Origin: DATLAN01 sp035527455 | GTDB taxonomy: Bacteria; Planctomycetota; Planctomycetia; Pirellulales; Thermoguttaceae | DNA: 40,937 bases | Assembly: GCA_035527455.1 (NCBI GenBank) | Contig: DATLAN010000600.1 | Location: 1 to 40,937 of the forward strand | Reading direction: 5' to 3' | In this document: positions 1 to 8,133 of the stretch, in pieces | Layout of the letters: each line of letters begins with the position of its first letter | Position numbering within the stretch: the first letter of the stretch is position 1 | Translations under genes and position numbers: made by a program | The notes under the pieces: generated by a model | The model's database searches: none | The model's input: the letters and a program-made list of their open reading frames with translations, nothing else | Told to the model about the DNA's origin: nothing

Positions 1-68
1 GTGCCCCGGATGGCGGCCGCCAAGCGCCGCACAGCGTCGGCGTCACGGTATTCGTCGAGGTATTTCAT
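1..68 (-). CDS. hypD: Hydrogenase maturation protein HypD, N-terminal fragment (cut by window edge)
   Basis: Reading leftward from an ATG at 68, 22 codons are open to the window edge and begin MKYLDEYRDADAVRRLAAAI, which closely resembles the conserved HypD start (MKY-DE-RD followed by a helix). HypD is a cytosolic iron-sulfur protein that, with HypC, assembles the Fe(CN)2CO group of [NiFe] hydrogenases. Only the first residues are visible, so none of the catalytic cysteines can be checked. No ribosome-binding site is obvious because the upstream DNA is occupied by a GC-rich repeat. The call rests on the N-terminal motif alone; HypC, HypE or other hyp genes would be expected beyond the left edge. 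Confidence 0.7.
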   Translation of the reverse strand, partial: MKYLDEYRDADAVRRLAAAIRG

Positions 69-71
69 GGG

Positions 72-160
72 GACTTGGGGCTGTGGACTAGGGGCTCGGG
101 ACTAGGGGAACGCGTACCGCCCGAGTCCCCAGCCCCGAGCCCCGAGCCCCGAATCGATTC
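72..160. repeat. GC-rich imperfect inverted/direct repeat
   Basis: Between hypD and the next gene, short units of the type GGGGCTCGGGACTAGGGG occur on the left and their approximate reverse complement (CCGAGCCCCGAGCCCC) on the right, with a short centre near 105-120. It could fold into a hairpin and serve as a repetitive extragenic palindrome. It is also the region in front of hypD. It has no coding potential that I can support. Confidence 0.5.
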
Positions 161-186
161 GTCCTAATCCCCATATCGTCAACTCA

Positions 187-1692
187 CTACGGCTCGAACA
201 GCTTCTCCAGACCTTCCCACCCGAGTTCGGCGACCAGTTGACGCAGGAAGGCCGCGTCCTCGGCGAACGAGACGTTTTCCTTGCTGCTTCCCGGCTTCGT
301 GCGGTATTGGTCCAGCTCCCGCTGGAGTTCATCGCACAGGGCGGCCAATTGCGTCCACAACTGCCGGTCCGTCGGCCGCTCCAGCAGTCGGTCGCGGGCC
401 TTGTTGAATCGGGTCACGCACTGCCGCGGCACCGACTCGGCGGGCGACCCCAGCAGCATCTCCGTCGGATAGGTCCCGACGCCGCCGCGGGGATCGATCA
501 GCTCCTGCTGCGTCGGGTAGCACTTGTATCCGATCATGCGGCCCTCGATGTCCCGATCCGGCGCGAAGAAACCGCGGATGATCTCGTGCTGCTTCGATTC
601 GGCCTCGCGGATCGCTTCCGGTTCCTCGAGCCGTTTCTCGGGAATACACTCGGCAAGCCACGTCAGGACGTCCTCACGCAGTTGCGTTTTCACGTCGGCG
701 GCCGGATACTGCTCGATGATCCGCGAAACATCGGCCACGCGCTGCGAAAAGCTCGCCGGAAGGTCCTGGTGGAGTTGTTGGATGCGGAGTTCCGCCTCAT
801 GGCGAACGTTCGCGGCTTCGATCTGCGCCTCCAACGTGCGGAGGTCGTCTTCGCACTTCTTCAACTCGGCAAGCTCCGCGTCGGTGTGCAACTCGCGGTC
901 GAAATATTTCCCCAGAAAGGCCCGCAGCAGATCGGCGTGCTGTTTCGGCGAGGCGGCCTCCGCCCGAAGCTTGTACAACAACTCGAGATCGTCGCGAAAC
1001 ACGGCCCGAAGCTTCAGCTTCTGCAGGTTGACGATGATCGAAGCGTCGAGCACGTCGTCGTACTCCTGGAGCGTCCGGTCGGACAACTCGATGCACTCTT
1101 GGTAATGTTGCGGCCGGAAGGCGGACCTGGCCTGCTGGACCAGCACCATGGCTTCCTGTTGGCGCTGGACTCGAGTGATCTCCAGCTTCAACGCCGTGTG
1201 TCGCTGGCGGAGGATGTGCAGCAGCCGCTCGCTCTCGCGCGGCGCCGCGGCGTCCTCCTTCTGCAGCAGGTCCTCGTACTGCGTCTTCAGCTCGTCCAGC
1301 CGGCCGAAGGCCTCCTCGAGCTGTTCGAGATCGCGCCGCAAGGCGGTGGCCAGTTGTTCGGCTTCCAGCACGCCGGAGACGACTTGCCGGGCACGGACCC
1401 ACCGCGACCAGCTCGCGCCGAAGGGTTTCAGGCCACCGGCATCCGGGGCGTCGCGCAGTGCGGGAATCGGGTCCGCGGCAAACAGATCGGCCTCGGACAA
1501 CGCGCGGATCAACGGCTTCCGGGCCTCGACCCGGGCGCGGACCGCGTCGGCCCGGGCGGCTGCTTCCTGCGAACCATCGATTTCGGGCCGAGGCGCCGGC
1601 TGGTCGCCGTCGGAGCCCAACTCGACGAACGTAGAAACCGTCAGCGCGGTCAGCGGCAGACAACTGAGGATCAAGATCAACAGAGGCTTCAT
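187..1692 (-). CDS. Membrane-anchored or secreted coiled-coil protein, unknown function
   Basis: This is a 501-aa protein that I do not recognise. It opens with a hydrophobic stretch (residues about 3-20, MKPLLILILSCLPLTALTV) that looks like a signal peptide or a signal anchor. The rest is charged and helical, with heptad-rich coiled coils around residues 110-185 and 255-300, and a more compact region near residues 385-430 containing GYKCYP. It is the last gene of a minus-strand run that starts with the membrane GTPase near 10365. It follows the GAP1-like gene by about 90 bp, a gap filled by an AT-rich repeat, so co-transcription is likely but not certain. Its predicted placement in the periplasm matches the large periplasmic parts of its neighbours, so it may be an envelope component of the same complex. 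That role is inference from context. Confidence 0.8.
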   Translation of the reverse strand: MKPLLILILSCLPLTALTVSTFVELGSDGDQPAPRPEIDGSQEAAARADAVRARVEARKPLIRALSEADLFAADPIPALRDAPDAGGLKPFGASWSRWVRARQVVSGVLEAEQLATALRRDLEQLEEAFGRLDELKTQYEDLLQKEDAAAPRESERLLHILRQRHTALKLEITRVQRQQEAMVLVQQARSAFRPQHYQECIELSDRTLQEYDDVLDASIIVNLQKLKLRAVFRDDLELLYKLRAEAASPKQHADLLRAFLGKYFDRELHTDAELAELKKCEDDLRTLEAQIEAANVRHEAELRIQQLHQDLPASFSQRVADVSRIIEQYPAADVKTQLREDVLTWLAECIPEKRLEEPEAIREAESKQHEIIRGFFAPDRDIEGRMIGYKCYPTQQELIDPRGGVGTYPTEMLLGSPAESVPRQCVTRFNKARDRLLERPTDRQLWTQLAALCDELQRELDQYRTKPGSSKENVSFAEDAAFLRQLVAELGWEGLEKLFEP

Positions 1693-1718
1693 CGTCGGGA
1701 TACCTGCCTACCTTCCTT

Positions 1719-1764
1719 CCACATTCGAAATTCCTTGTTCGATATTCGATATTCGATATTCGAG
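1719..1764. repeat. TTCGATA tandem repeat between two operon genes
   Basis: The unit TTCGATA is repeated in tandem (TTCGATATTCGATATTCGA) next to a related ATTCGAAATTCC segment. It is AT-rich in an otherwise GC-rich region and partly self-complementary, because TCGA and ATAT are palindromic. It lies between the GAP1-like gene and the downstream coiled-coil gene. I read it as a dispersed non-coding repeat inserted in the operon rather than as a promoter. Confidence 0.5.
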
Positions 1765-1782
1765 CCGGATAACGGGCCCCAC

Positions 1783-4700
1783 TCAAGGCCCCTGCGAGTC
1801 CAAGCCGCCCAGCGTCCACAGTTCTTCCAGTTGCTTCTCACCCAATTCGAATCTCAGGATGTATTGCTTTCCCCGTTCGACGGTCATCGTCTCTTCTCGG
1901 CTTCGGGCGACTTCCTGGTGGTCCAGTTTCAAAAGGTCCTTGCCGCGAAGCTGGAAGCGAAACTGGACGCGGATCGCGGAAGTGGCGGCCAATATGTCGT
2001 GCGTCTTTTCGGTGGCGACGTCGGCCACGTCTTTGCGCGTGGTGTCCAACGCGGCCGTCTGTTCCCAAATCCAGCACGCGGTCACGTAAACCTTCTCGAA
2101 CCAGCCGGGCAGCGGCTTGCCGGAGGGGCCGATCAGTTGCAGGTCGAGCCGGGCGGCGTAGGTGGCGTTGGGCGGAAAGCCGGCCGTCTTGGGCTGAAGG
2201 TGGAACGTGCCTTCGATCAGCGGGAAATCGCTCGGCGGCGGTGCGTCGGCCGGCCGTTCCGAAGAACGCAACGGATCGGCCGACTCCCCTGGAATATCCA
2301 TCGGTTCGACGCTCCGATAAACGACCGCCGTGATGCGCCGGCCACGGTTCTTGAATTCCTCCTTGGCGGCTTCCCGTTCACGGCGGATGCGGTTGCGTTC
2401 CTCCTTGGCCTCGTCCTGCAGCCTGTCGATCTCTCGGTTGACGGCCTGCAGCGCGTCTTTGGCCACGGACATGACCTGGTCGTATGCCGCCTGGTAGGAC
2501 TGCAGCGAGGCCCGGTAGTTGAGTTCCGCAATCGCGAACGCCTCCACGTTGTTCTGGTACCTCGGATCATTCGGATTCGGCCTGGGCGAAATCTGAGGAA
2601 GCTTGAAGCCCAGCAGTTGGATGACCGTCGCCCGGATCTCTTTGCGCTGTGCTTCCGCCGCCGGCGTGTCGACTTTCTCCCAGCGATCCCATTGCCGCAA
2701 TTGGTAGCCGGCTTTCTGGAAGACGGTTTCCAGCCGTGCGATTTTCGCCGCACGTTCGAGATCCTCGCTCACCACCGTGGTACTGGCGACCGGTACGACG
2801 CACAACGAGAAGCCGTTGATATCCCGGCGCACCTCGACGGCCACCGACTGAAGCCCGTGTTCCGCGGCCAGTTGCGGGATTTCCTGCCGGTCGGCCGCGT
2901 TCGGCGGGCCGAATCCTCCGCCGAACTCGCAGGTGGCCGAGTCGAAAACCAGCTTGCCGGGCCCGAGGAACAATCTCGGCTCCCCGGACGAAACCTCGAT
3001 CATGCCCGGGGGAATCGCCGCCACGCCGCCGGAGAGTTCGAGTTCTTCCAGCAGGACCCCGCGATGCCGACGGGCAAACTGCCGGGCGTCGTCCCGCCAC
3101 TGCGGCTCTTTTTCGAGTTCCGCTTGGGCTTCGGCCTCGGCGCGCTCTCCGGCCTCCCGCAGCAGCCGGGCTCGACGTTCCGCTTCGATCCGGGCTGCTT
3201 CCAGGGCGGCCTGTTCGACCCGTCGTGCTTGTTCGGCTCGCTCGGCTTGCTCGCGTCTCAGCGCGGCTTCTTGTTCTTCTCGACGTGCCGCTTCGGCGCG
3301 ATCCGTCTTGGCCCGAACGTCTTCGTCTTGATTTGGCGATTTCCCAACCGGGGAGACGACCGACGTCTTTCGCTCTGCGAAGGCAGCTCTCTCGGTCTTG
3401 GCCGGAGGATCTTCTCGGGAAGCTTGTTCGTGCTCCGGACCCCCGCGAAAAGCCAGCGACGCGACACCGGCCACCAACGCAACCGCAGCCGCAATGCAGC
3501 CGATCATCACCCACGGCGATTTCGACCGGACCGGACCCGACCGGACCGGCTTTCCCTTCGCACACATCTTGTGCAACCGCGCCGCGGGCCATTTCTTCAT
3601 CTCGAAGAACCAGCCGACCTTCTGCCACAAGGCCTCGAATTGCCAAACGCCGGAGGGCAGCAACTGTTGTCCGCCGAGAAGGCTCTGACCGATCCGTCGC
3701 AAGCTCTCCTGCTTTCCGGCCCCTCGCCGGTCGTCTTCGAACCTCTCCGGCGACAAGGCCACGGCCACCGACTCGGCCATTCGCCGGGCGGCGGCCTCCA
3801 ACTGGCGAACGGGGCGCGAGCGAAACACGCCGGATTTCTGTTCCTGCAGCCGTCCCAGGTCGAGAAGCGCCCGACGGCACCGGCCCCATGCGGCCGCCGC
3901 CTGGTGGTCGAAATCTTCGGGCAACAGGTGTTCGCCGGCCAGGATGACGTCGAGTCGCCGGGAGAAGCAGGTCAAGTCCTCGGGCAACGCGCGGAGCATC
4001 CGCTGCAACGTCTCGCCCAGGGACGGCTCATCCTGCGGATACTGCTTGAAGAAATCGACGCCGTGCTTCTGCAACAGGGCAAACCAGGTCTCTTCGTCGA
4101 CCGTCGGGACGATTTGCGTCAAAGCCGTCACGGTCACGCCGGGACCGCCGGACGCCTCGACCAGGCACTTCACCAGCGTGTCGGCGTGGGGCGCGGAGTT
4201 CTGATAGAACGCCACGAGCGCAGGCACGTCGAGCCGCGCACACAGCGATACCAACAGCGGCGCAGCGGCACGTCCCCGCGCGCGGGACCCGCGATCCGCA
4301 TCCTCCCACAGTCCTTCGCAATCCGGCGGCAGATGCTTCCGCGCGTTGACGTAGCCCGACAAAACGGCCAGCTTGTAGTCCGGCGAGACGTCCGCGAGTT
4401 GGACGAACGGGGCAATCTGGTTCTCGGGCAGGTTTCTCAGCAGAAACTCGACGGTCGGCCGCGTGCCGGAGAGTTCTTCCCCGCCGGCGAGCAACTCCAG
4501 GATCGAGAGGTGTGCCGGCCGGCCGATCAGCGGCTGCAAGGTCTCGTGCGGAGCGGGCAAGGTGGATAGCTCTTGTGCCAAGGCCCGCCGCAAGTAGCCG
4601 ACCTTCATCGGCAGGCGCCGCCAATCGTCCGGCGGTAGCGGTCCGGCGCCGCTGAGCAGGGCAGGGATCATTCGATCCAACGCGGCCAACTGCTGAAGAT

Positions 4701-5739
4701 CGTCGGCCGTTTGGGCACCCGAGTTCCGCACGTTGCGGATCGTCGCGTCGACCCACGGCCATCCCTTCTCCGTGAGCCCGTCGACCAGACACCGCGCGTA
4801 AGGTGCCTCGGCGCGCGAGGGCTGGGCGTGGCCGTCGTTGACCGTGTCGATCATCAAAGCCCGCGACCGCGAGGCGTCCGGTCGCGCCGCGGCGTTGTGC
4901 GGATCGTAGAACCAGGTGGCCGCCAGCGTGGTACACAGCCGGTCGGCGTTGGGCTCGAAGGTGGAGAAGCTCACCGCGTCGCGGACACGGCCGGGCGGAA
5001 GCAGCCGAAGCATCCCGTAGAAGAGCAGCGCCGCCATCTCCGGTTCGACCACCAGCAGCAGGGAGCCCCGCTGCCGGCCGCCGACTTCCAGCAACCCGCC
5101 CAGCGCCTCGACCAGCAGCGCGCGGCGCCGCGACGGTTCGTGCAGTCGCCAGCGCTGGGGGATTACTCCGCCCGGGTCGTGAAACGTTCCGCCGGCCGGT
5201 GCGGTCAGGAAGCTCACAAGCACGTCGTCGTCGACCGCCGGCGGCGCTGCGTCGAGCACTTCGTCCGGCGAACCGAGCGAGCGGAGCAGGAACGGGATGT
5301 CCGGCGAATCCTCGCGAACCCAACCGGAAGCGGACCAAAGCTTCAGGCCGTCCAACGCCGACCACGGCGTCTGCCGGTCCGTCTCGTCGCCAAACAGCAC
5401 GTGGGCGAAGTAAGAGCCGGGCCGTCCCTGGCTGTCGGTCTGGCGATAGCAGACCTGGCCGACCATCTGCAGGCCGCTGGAGGCGGGAAGATAGATCAAC
5501 CGCCGGGGAGCGGTGGCGGCCGTCAGACGCAGCTTCTCTTCGCCCGGCGTGTCGCGCGGCAGATAGTAGTAGGTATAACGCTCGATCTGGCGGTAGTAGC
5601 GGCGCAGCAGGTTCGGCTCCATCGATCCGGCCCGGGCGCTGTAGCCGAGCGTGCGATCGGCCAGTTCGCCCTGGCGCCGTTCCAGGGCGGAGTTGCCGTG
5701 CGTGCAGTGGGTGCAGTAGATCTGGTGGATGGTGCTCAC
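1783..5739 (-). CDS. GAP1-like GTPase-associated protein with membrane segment and coiled coils
   Basis: This 1318-aa protein starts with a Cys/His motif (IYCTHCTHGNSALERR, residues 7-22) and a region to about residue 150 resembling the GAP1-N2 domain (GTPase-associated protein 1), a family I know from surveys of NTP-dependent conflict systems. A long helical region follows to about residue 720. Then come a membrane helix (about 736-758, VMIGCIAAAVALVAGVA), an Arg/Glu/Ala-rich coiled coil (about 812-886), a globular part, and a second coiled coil (about 1085-1135). The start is GTG at 5739, preceded by GGAGG and overlapping the kinase stop as GTGA, so the two are translationally coupled. Topology suggests a cytosolic GAP1 part and a periplasmic C-terminal half. 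Family assignment is from memory of motifs; the fused C-terminal half I do not recognise. Confidence 0.75.
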   Translation of the reverse strand: MSTIHQIYCTHCTHGNSALERRQGELADRTLGYSARAGSMEPNLLRRYYRQIERYTYYYLPRDTPGEEKLRLTAATAPRRLIYLPASSGLQMVGQVCYRQTDSQGRPGSYFAHVLFGDETDRQTPWSALDGLKLWSASGWVREDSPDIPFLLRSLGSPDEVLDAAPPAVDDDVLVSFLTAPAGGTFHDPGGVIPQRWRLHEPSRRRALLVEALGGLLEVGGRQRGSLLLVVEPEMAALLFYGMLRLLPPGRVRDAVSFSTFEPNADRLCTTLAATWFYDPHNAAARPDASRSRALMIDTVNDGHAQPSRAEAPYARCLVDGLTEKGWPWVDATIRNVRNSGAQTADDLQQLAALDRMIPALLSGAGPLPPDDWRRLPMKVGYLRRALAQELSTLPAPHETLQPLIGRPAHLSILELLAGGEELSGTRPTVEFLLRNLPENQIAPFVQLADVSPDYKLAVLSGYVNARKHLPPDCEGLWEDADRGSRARGRAAAPLLVSLCARLDVPALVAFYQNSAPHADTLVKCLVEASGGPGVTVTALTQIVPTVDEETWFALLQKHGVDFFKQYPQDEPSLGETLQRMLRALPEDLTCFSRRLDVILAGEHLLPEDFDHQAAAAWGRCRRALLDLGRLQEQKSGVFRSRPVRQLEAAARRMAESVAVALSPERFEDDRRGAGKQESLRRIGQSLLGGQQLLPSGVWQFEALWQKVGWFFEMKKWPAARLHKMCAKGKPVRSGPVRSKSPWVMIGCIAAAVALVAGVASLAFRGGPEHEQASREDPPAKTERAAFAERKTSVVSPVGKSPNQDEDVRAKTDRAEAARREEQEAALRREQAERAEQARRVEQAALEAARIEAERRARLLREAGERAEAEAQAELEKEPQWRDDARQFARRHRGVLLEELELSGGVAAIPPGMIEVSSGEPRLFLGPGKLVFDSATCEFGGGFGPPNAADRQEIPQLAAEHGLQSVAVEVRRDINGFSLCVVPVASTTVVSEDLERAAKIARLETVFQKAGYQLRQWDRWEKVDTPAAEAQRKEIRATVIQLLGFKLPQISPRPNPNDPRYQNNVEAFAIAELNYRASLQSYQAAYDQVMSVAKDALQAVNREIDRLQDEAKEERNRIRREREAAKEEFKNRGRRITAVVYRSVEPMDIPGESADPLRSSERPADAPPPSDFPLIEGTFHLQPKTAGFPPNATYAARLDLQLIGPSGKPLPGWFEKVYVTACWIWEQTAALDTTRKDVADVATEKTHDILAATSAIRVQFRFQLRGKDLLKLDHQEVARSREETMTVERGKQYILRFELGEKQLEELWTLGGLDSQGP

Positions 5740-8129
5740 TGCGGCTCATCCTCCCTGGGTTTCGGGGAGGTCTCGCCGCGCCGCGAGGAGAAGGCCCGCA
5801 GGCCCAACCACCGCGAACGAGAACGCGTTTCCAATTGTCCCAGCACCAGCGGGCGGCTGAAGAACGTCCGGAACCCGAGGTTGACGACCGCCCAGGCGAC
5901 CACGAAGCTGCCGGCCCAATCCCCCTCGGTGCGAACCACCCGGCTGCCGCCGCCGCTTTCCCAATTCTGCCGGTCGATCGGTTGGCGGAAATGGGCCGGG
6001 ACGCTTTGCGGGTCGTCTTCCGGACCGGGCTGCTCGGGACAGACGGCCAGCAGGCATTCGTCGGCGAACCGCGACTGCGGCCAGGTCCAGCGCACGCGAT
6101 ATTCGCCCGGCGATTCCTTCACCGGCAACAGGCTGGCCCGTCCCAACGCCGGCCGCAGCCCCATCTTCTCCGGCGGGAGCACTTCCCTCACGGTCCACTC
6201 GCTCAACAACGCCTGGTACGGAGCGAACCGGTCGGCGTACCGGCGGATGAGCCGGGCGTCGAACAACTCGCAGAACGACGACCGCCGGTCCTCTTCCAGG
6301 GCCGCCAGGAGGGCCTCGGTGCGGCCGATCCGCTGTTGGACCGCCTTGACGCTCGCCGTCCAAGGAGCCGGCAACGGATAGCCGGCCAACGAGGGCTCCT
6401 CCATCAACCGCACGATGCCCTGCTCGTCGTGCGCGTCGACGGCGGCCCGCAGCCGCTCGAGCAGCTCGCTTCGGGCCGCCGCCTGCTGGTAAAGCGGCCG
6501 GAACGGTTGGGCCTCTTCGCATTCGCCCAAGAGGTCCTCTTGCCAGGCCTCCAGGGCTTGACGGTCCCGGCGGTCGGGCGGCATCTCGCCGGAGATTTCG
6601 TGCAACATCCGCAGCGCCGGTGCCCGACGCTCGGCCAGTTCGATGCGCGGACGCCGGACGGGATCCACCAGGTGATCGCACTTCGCTTCGACGACCGCCC
6701 GCCACGCCGCGACGATGGCCGCTTCGGAGCCGGGGTGGTCGATCGCCTTCTCCAATCGGGACAACACCTGGACGCGGCGCCCGGCCTGCTCGACCCGCGC
6801 CTGCAGGGCGTACTTGTACCCTTGGGGAAGTTGCGCGGCCGCTTCGACGATGCGGCGTTCGCCCCCCAGCGTGATCGCGCCGGCCGACTGCTGTACGAGG
6901 TGATAGATCCGGTCGAGCATGGTCACCCGGCGGCGTGCTTCGCCGATGCGTACCCGTTCGCGCTCGGCCGACTCGAACCCGGCGAACAGGGCCTCGTTCC
7001 ACGTATCGACCAGCCTGCGGTCGTTCGCTTCGCTGGTTTCCCGCGGGACTCTGCAATACTTCACCCAGGCCTTCTCGCGATAGACGTGTTGGTAGGCCTG
7101 TTCGATCAGCGGCTTGAGGTGTGCCGGAGCGTCGCGGAATTGTCCCCGGCGGTTCAGCGCGTCGACCGCGGCCTTCCACTCCCCGCGCACGAGCAGTTGT
7201 TCCATCTTGGCGAAGGAGTTGGCCAGGTGGCTCAGCGGCGGAACCTGATCCATCGGGCCGGCGGAGAAGGCGAAGAGCTTCGCGGTCAGCTCGCGGACGT
7301 CCTCTTCCGGCGAGTTCATCAGGTCGTGGTAGAGCAGCGAACCGCCCGGGGCCTGAAAATCTTCCGGCCGAAACAGCAGCTTGTCGTAGCCGGTCTGCTC
7401 GACGTACTTCGGCCAGATCTGCGGGGCCGCCGACAACGCCCGCAGTGCGATGTAGATCATCAGGGCCGAGAAGTTGTCCAGATCGAGCGACAAGAGCGTG
7501 GTTTCGTTTCGGCCGGGGTGCTGATACGGCTCGACGCCCACCTCCAGGTTCCGCCGTCCGACCAGCGCCGGAACGCACATGCAGTCGTAATCGACCAGCT
7601 TCAGCCGGCCGGCGGTGGTGACCATCACGTTGGCTTGCTGCAAGTCCCCGTGGGCCACCGACGCCTCGGCAAGCTCCTTGACCAGTTCGACCCAGTATTT
7701 CGCCGCCTGGGCCAGCGCCGGGCCGTTTCCTTCCAGACACCGGGCGCGGACCCATCGGAACAGCGTTTCGCCCTGCACCCATTCCATGATGATCAGCGGA
7801 TACCACTTCCCGTCGCCGGCCGAGCGGATGCTGCGGTCGCGATACTCGAAATCGACCAGGCAGTCGAGCCTGCGATTCTTCAAATAGGCGCTGATCAGAT
7901 CGTATCGCTCGCGGCGTTCCGGCGATTCGGTCGTGAACACGCGGACCGCGAAGGGGTCTTGCCCGTCGGCGCCGATCCCCTTGTAGACGACCGCGAACGC
8001 CCCGGCCCACGGACGCGGCTGCTTCCGCTCGTCCTTTTCGATGCGGCAGTCCTTCAGCTTCGGATCGCGGAAGGCGACCTTCGGGTTCTGCAGCATCGCG
8101 CTGAAATGGGAAGCCAACGGCCAGGACAT
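5736..8129 (-). CDS. Degenerate protein kinase-like protein
   Basis: This is a 797-aa protein with an N-terminal Ser/Thr-kinase-like domain (about residues 20-260). Visible motifs are a glycine-loop relic (GAFAVVYKG, about 43-51), AVRVF where the usual lysine is Arg63, a catalytic loop HGDLQQANVMV (H160, D162, N167) and DYD (180-182) in place of DFG. The catalytic Asp, Asn and metal-binding Asp are therefore kept while the ATP-anchoring lysine is replaced. The remaining 530 residues are helical, with a moderately hydrophobic stretch near the C-terminus (WAGSFVVAWAVVNLGF) that may contact the membrane. The gene begins 4 bp after the GTPase stop and overlaps the GAP1-like start, so all three are tightly coupled. 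It may phosphorylate a partner or act as a nucleotide-sensing pseudokinase; the sequence does not decide. Confidence 0.8.
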   Translation of the reverse strand: MSWPLASHFSAMLQNPKVAFRDPKLKDCRIEKDERKQPRPWAGAFAVVYKGIGADGQDPFAVRVFTTESPERRERYDLISAYLKNRRLDCLVDFEYRDRSIRSAGDGKWYPLIIMEWVQGETLFRWVRARCLEGNGPALAQAAKYWVELVKELAEASVAHGDLQQANVMVTTAGRLKLVDYDCMCVPALVGRRNLEVGVEPYQHPGRNETTLLSLDLDNFSALMIYIALRALSAAPQIWPKYVEQTGYDKLLFRPEDFQAPGGSLLYHDLMNSPEEDVRELTAKLFAFSAGPMDQVPPLSHLANSFAKMEQLLVRGEWKAAVDALNRRGQFRDAPAHLKPLIEQAYQHVYREKAWVKYCRVPRETSEANDRRLVDTWNEALFAGFESAERERVRIGEARRRVTMLDRIYHLVQQSAGAITLGGERRIVEAAAQLPQGYKYALQARVEQAGRRVQVLSRLEKAIDHPGSEAAIVAAWRAVVEAKCDHLVDPVRRPRIELAERRAPALRMLHEISGEMPPDRRDRQALEAWQEDLLGECEEAQPFRPLYQQAAARSELLERLRAAVDAHDEQGIVRLMEEPSLAGYPLPAPWTASVKAVQQRIGRTEALLAALEEDRRSSFCELFDARLIRRYADRFAPYQALLSEWTVREVLPPEKMGLRPALGRASLLPVKESPGEYRVRWTWPQSRFADECLLAVCPEQPGPEDDPQSVPAHFRQPIDRQNWESGGGSRVVRTEGDWAGSFVVAWAVVNLGFRTFFSRPLVLGQLETRSRSRWLGLRAFSSRRGETSPKPREDEPQ

Positions 8130-8133
8130 GGTT

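Noticed and set aside
238..4569. A 1443-codon open frame on the plus strand
   Set aside because: It is antisense to the GAP1-like gene and runs across the end of one gene into another. It has no domain signature and a composition typical of shadow frames.
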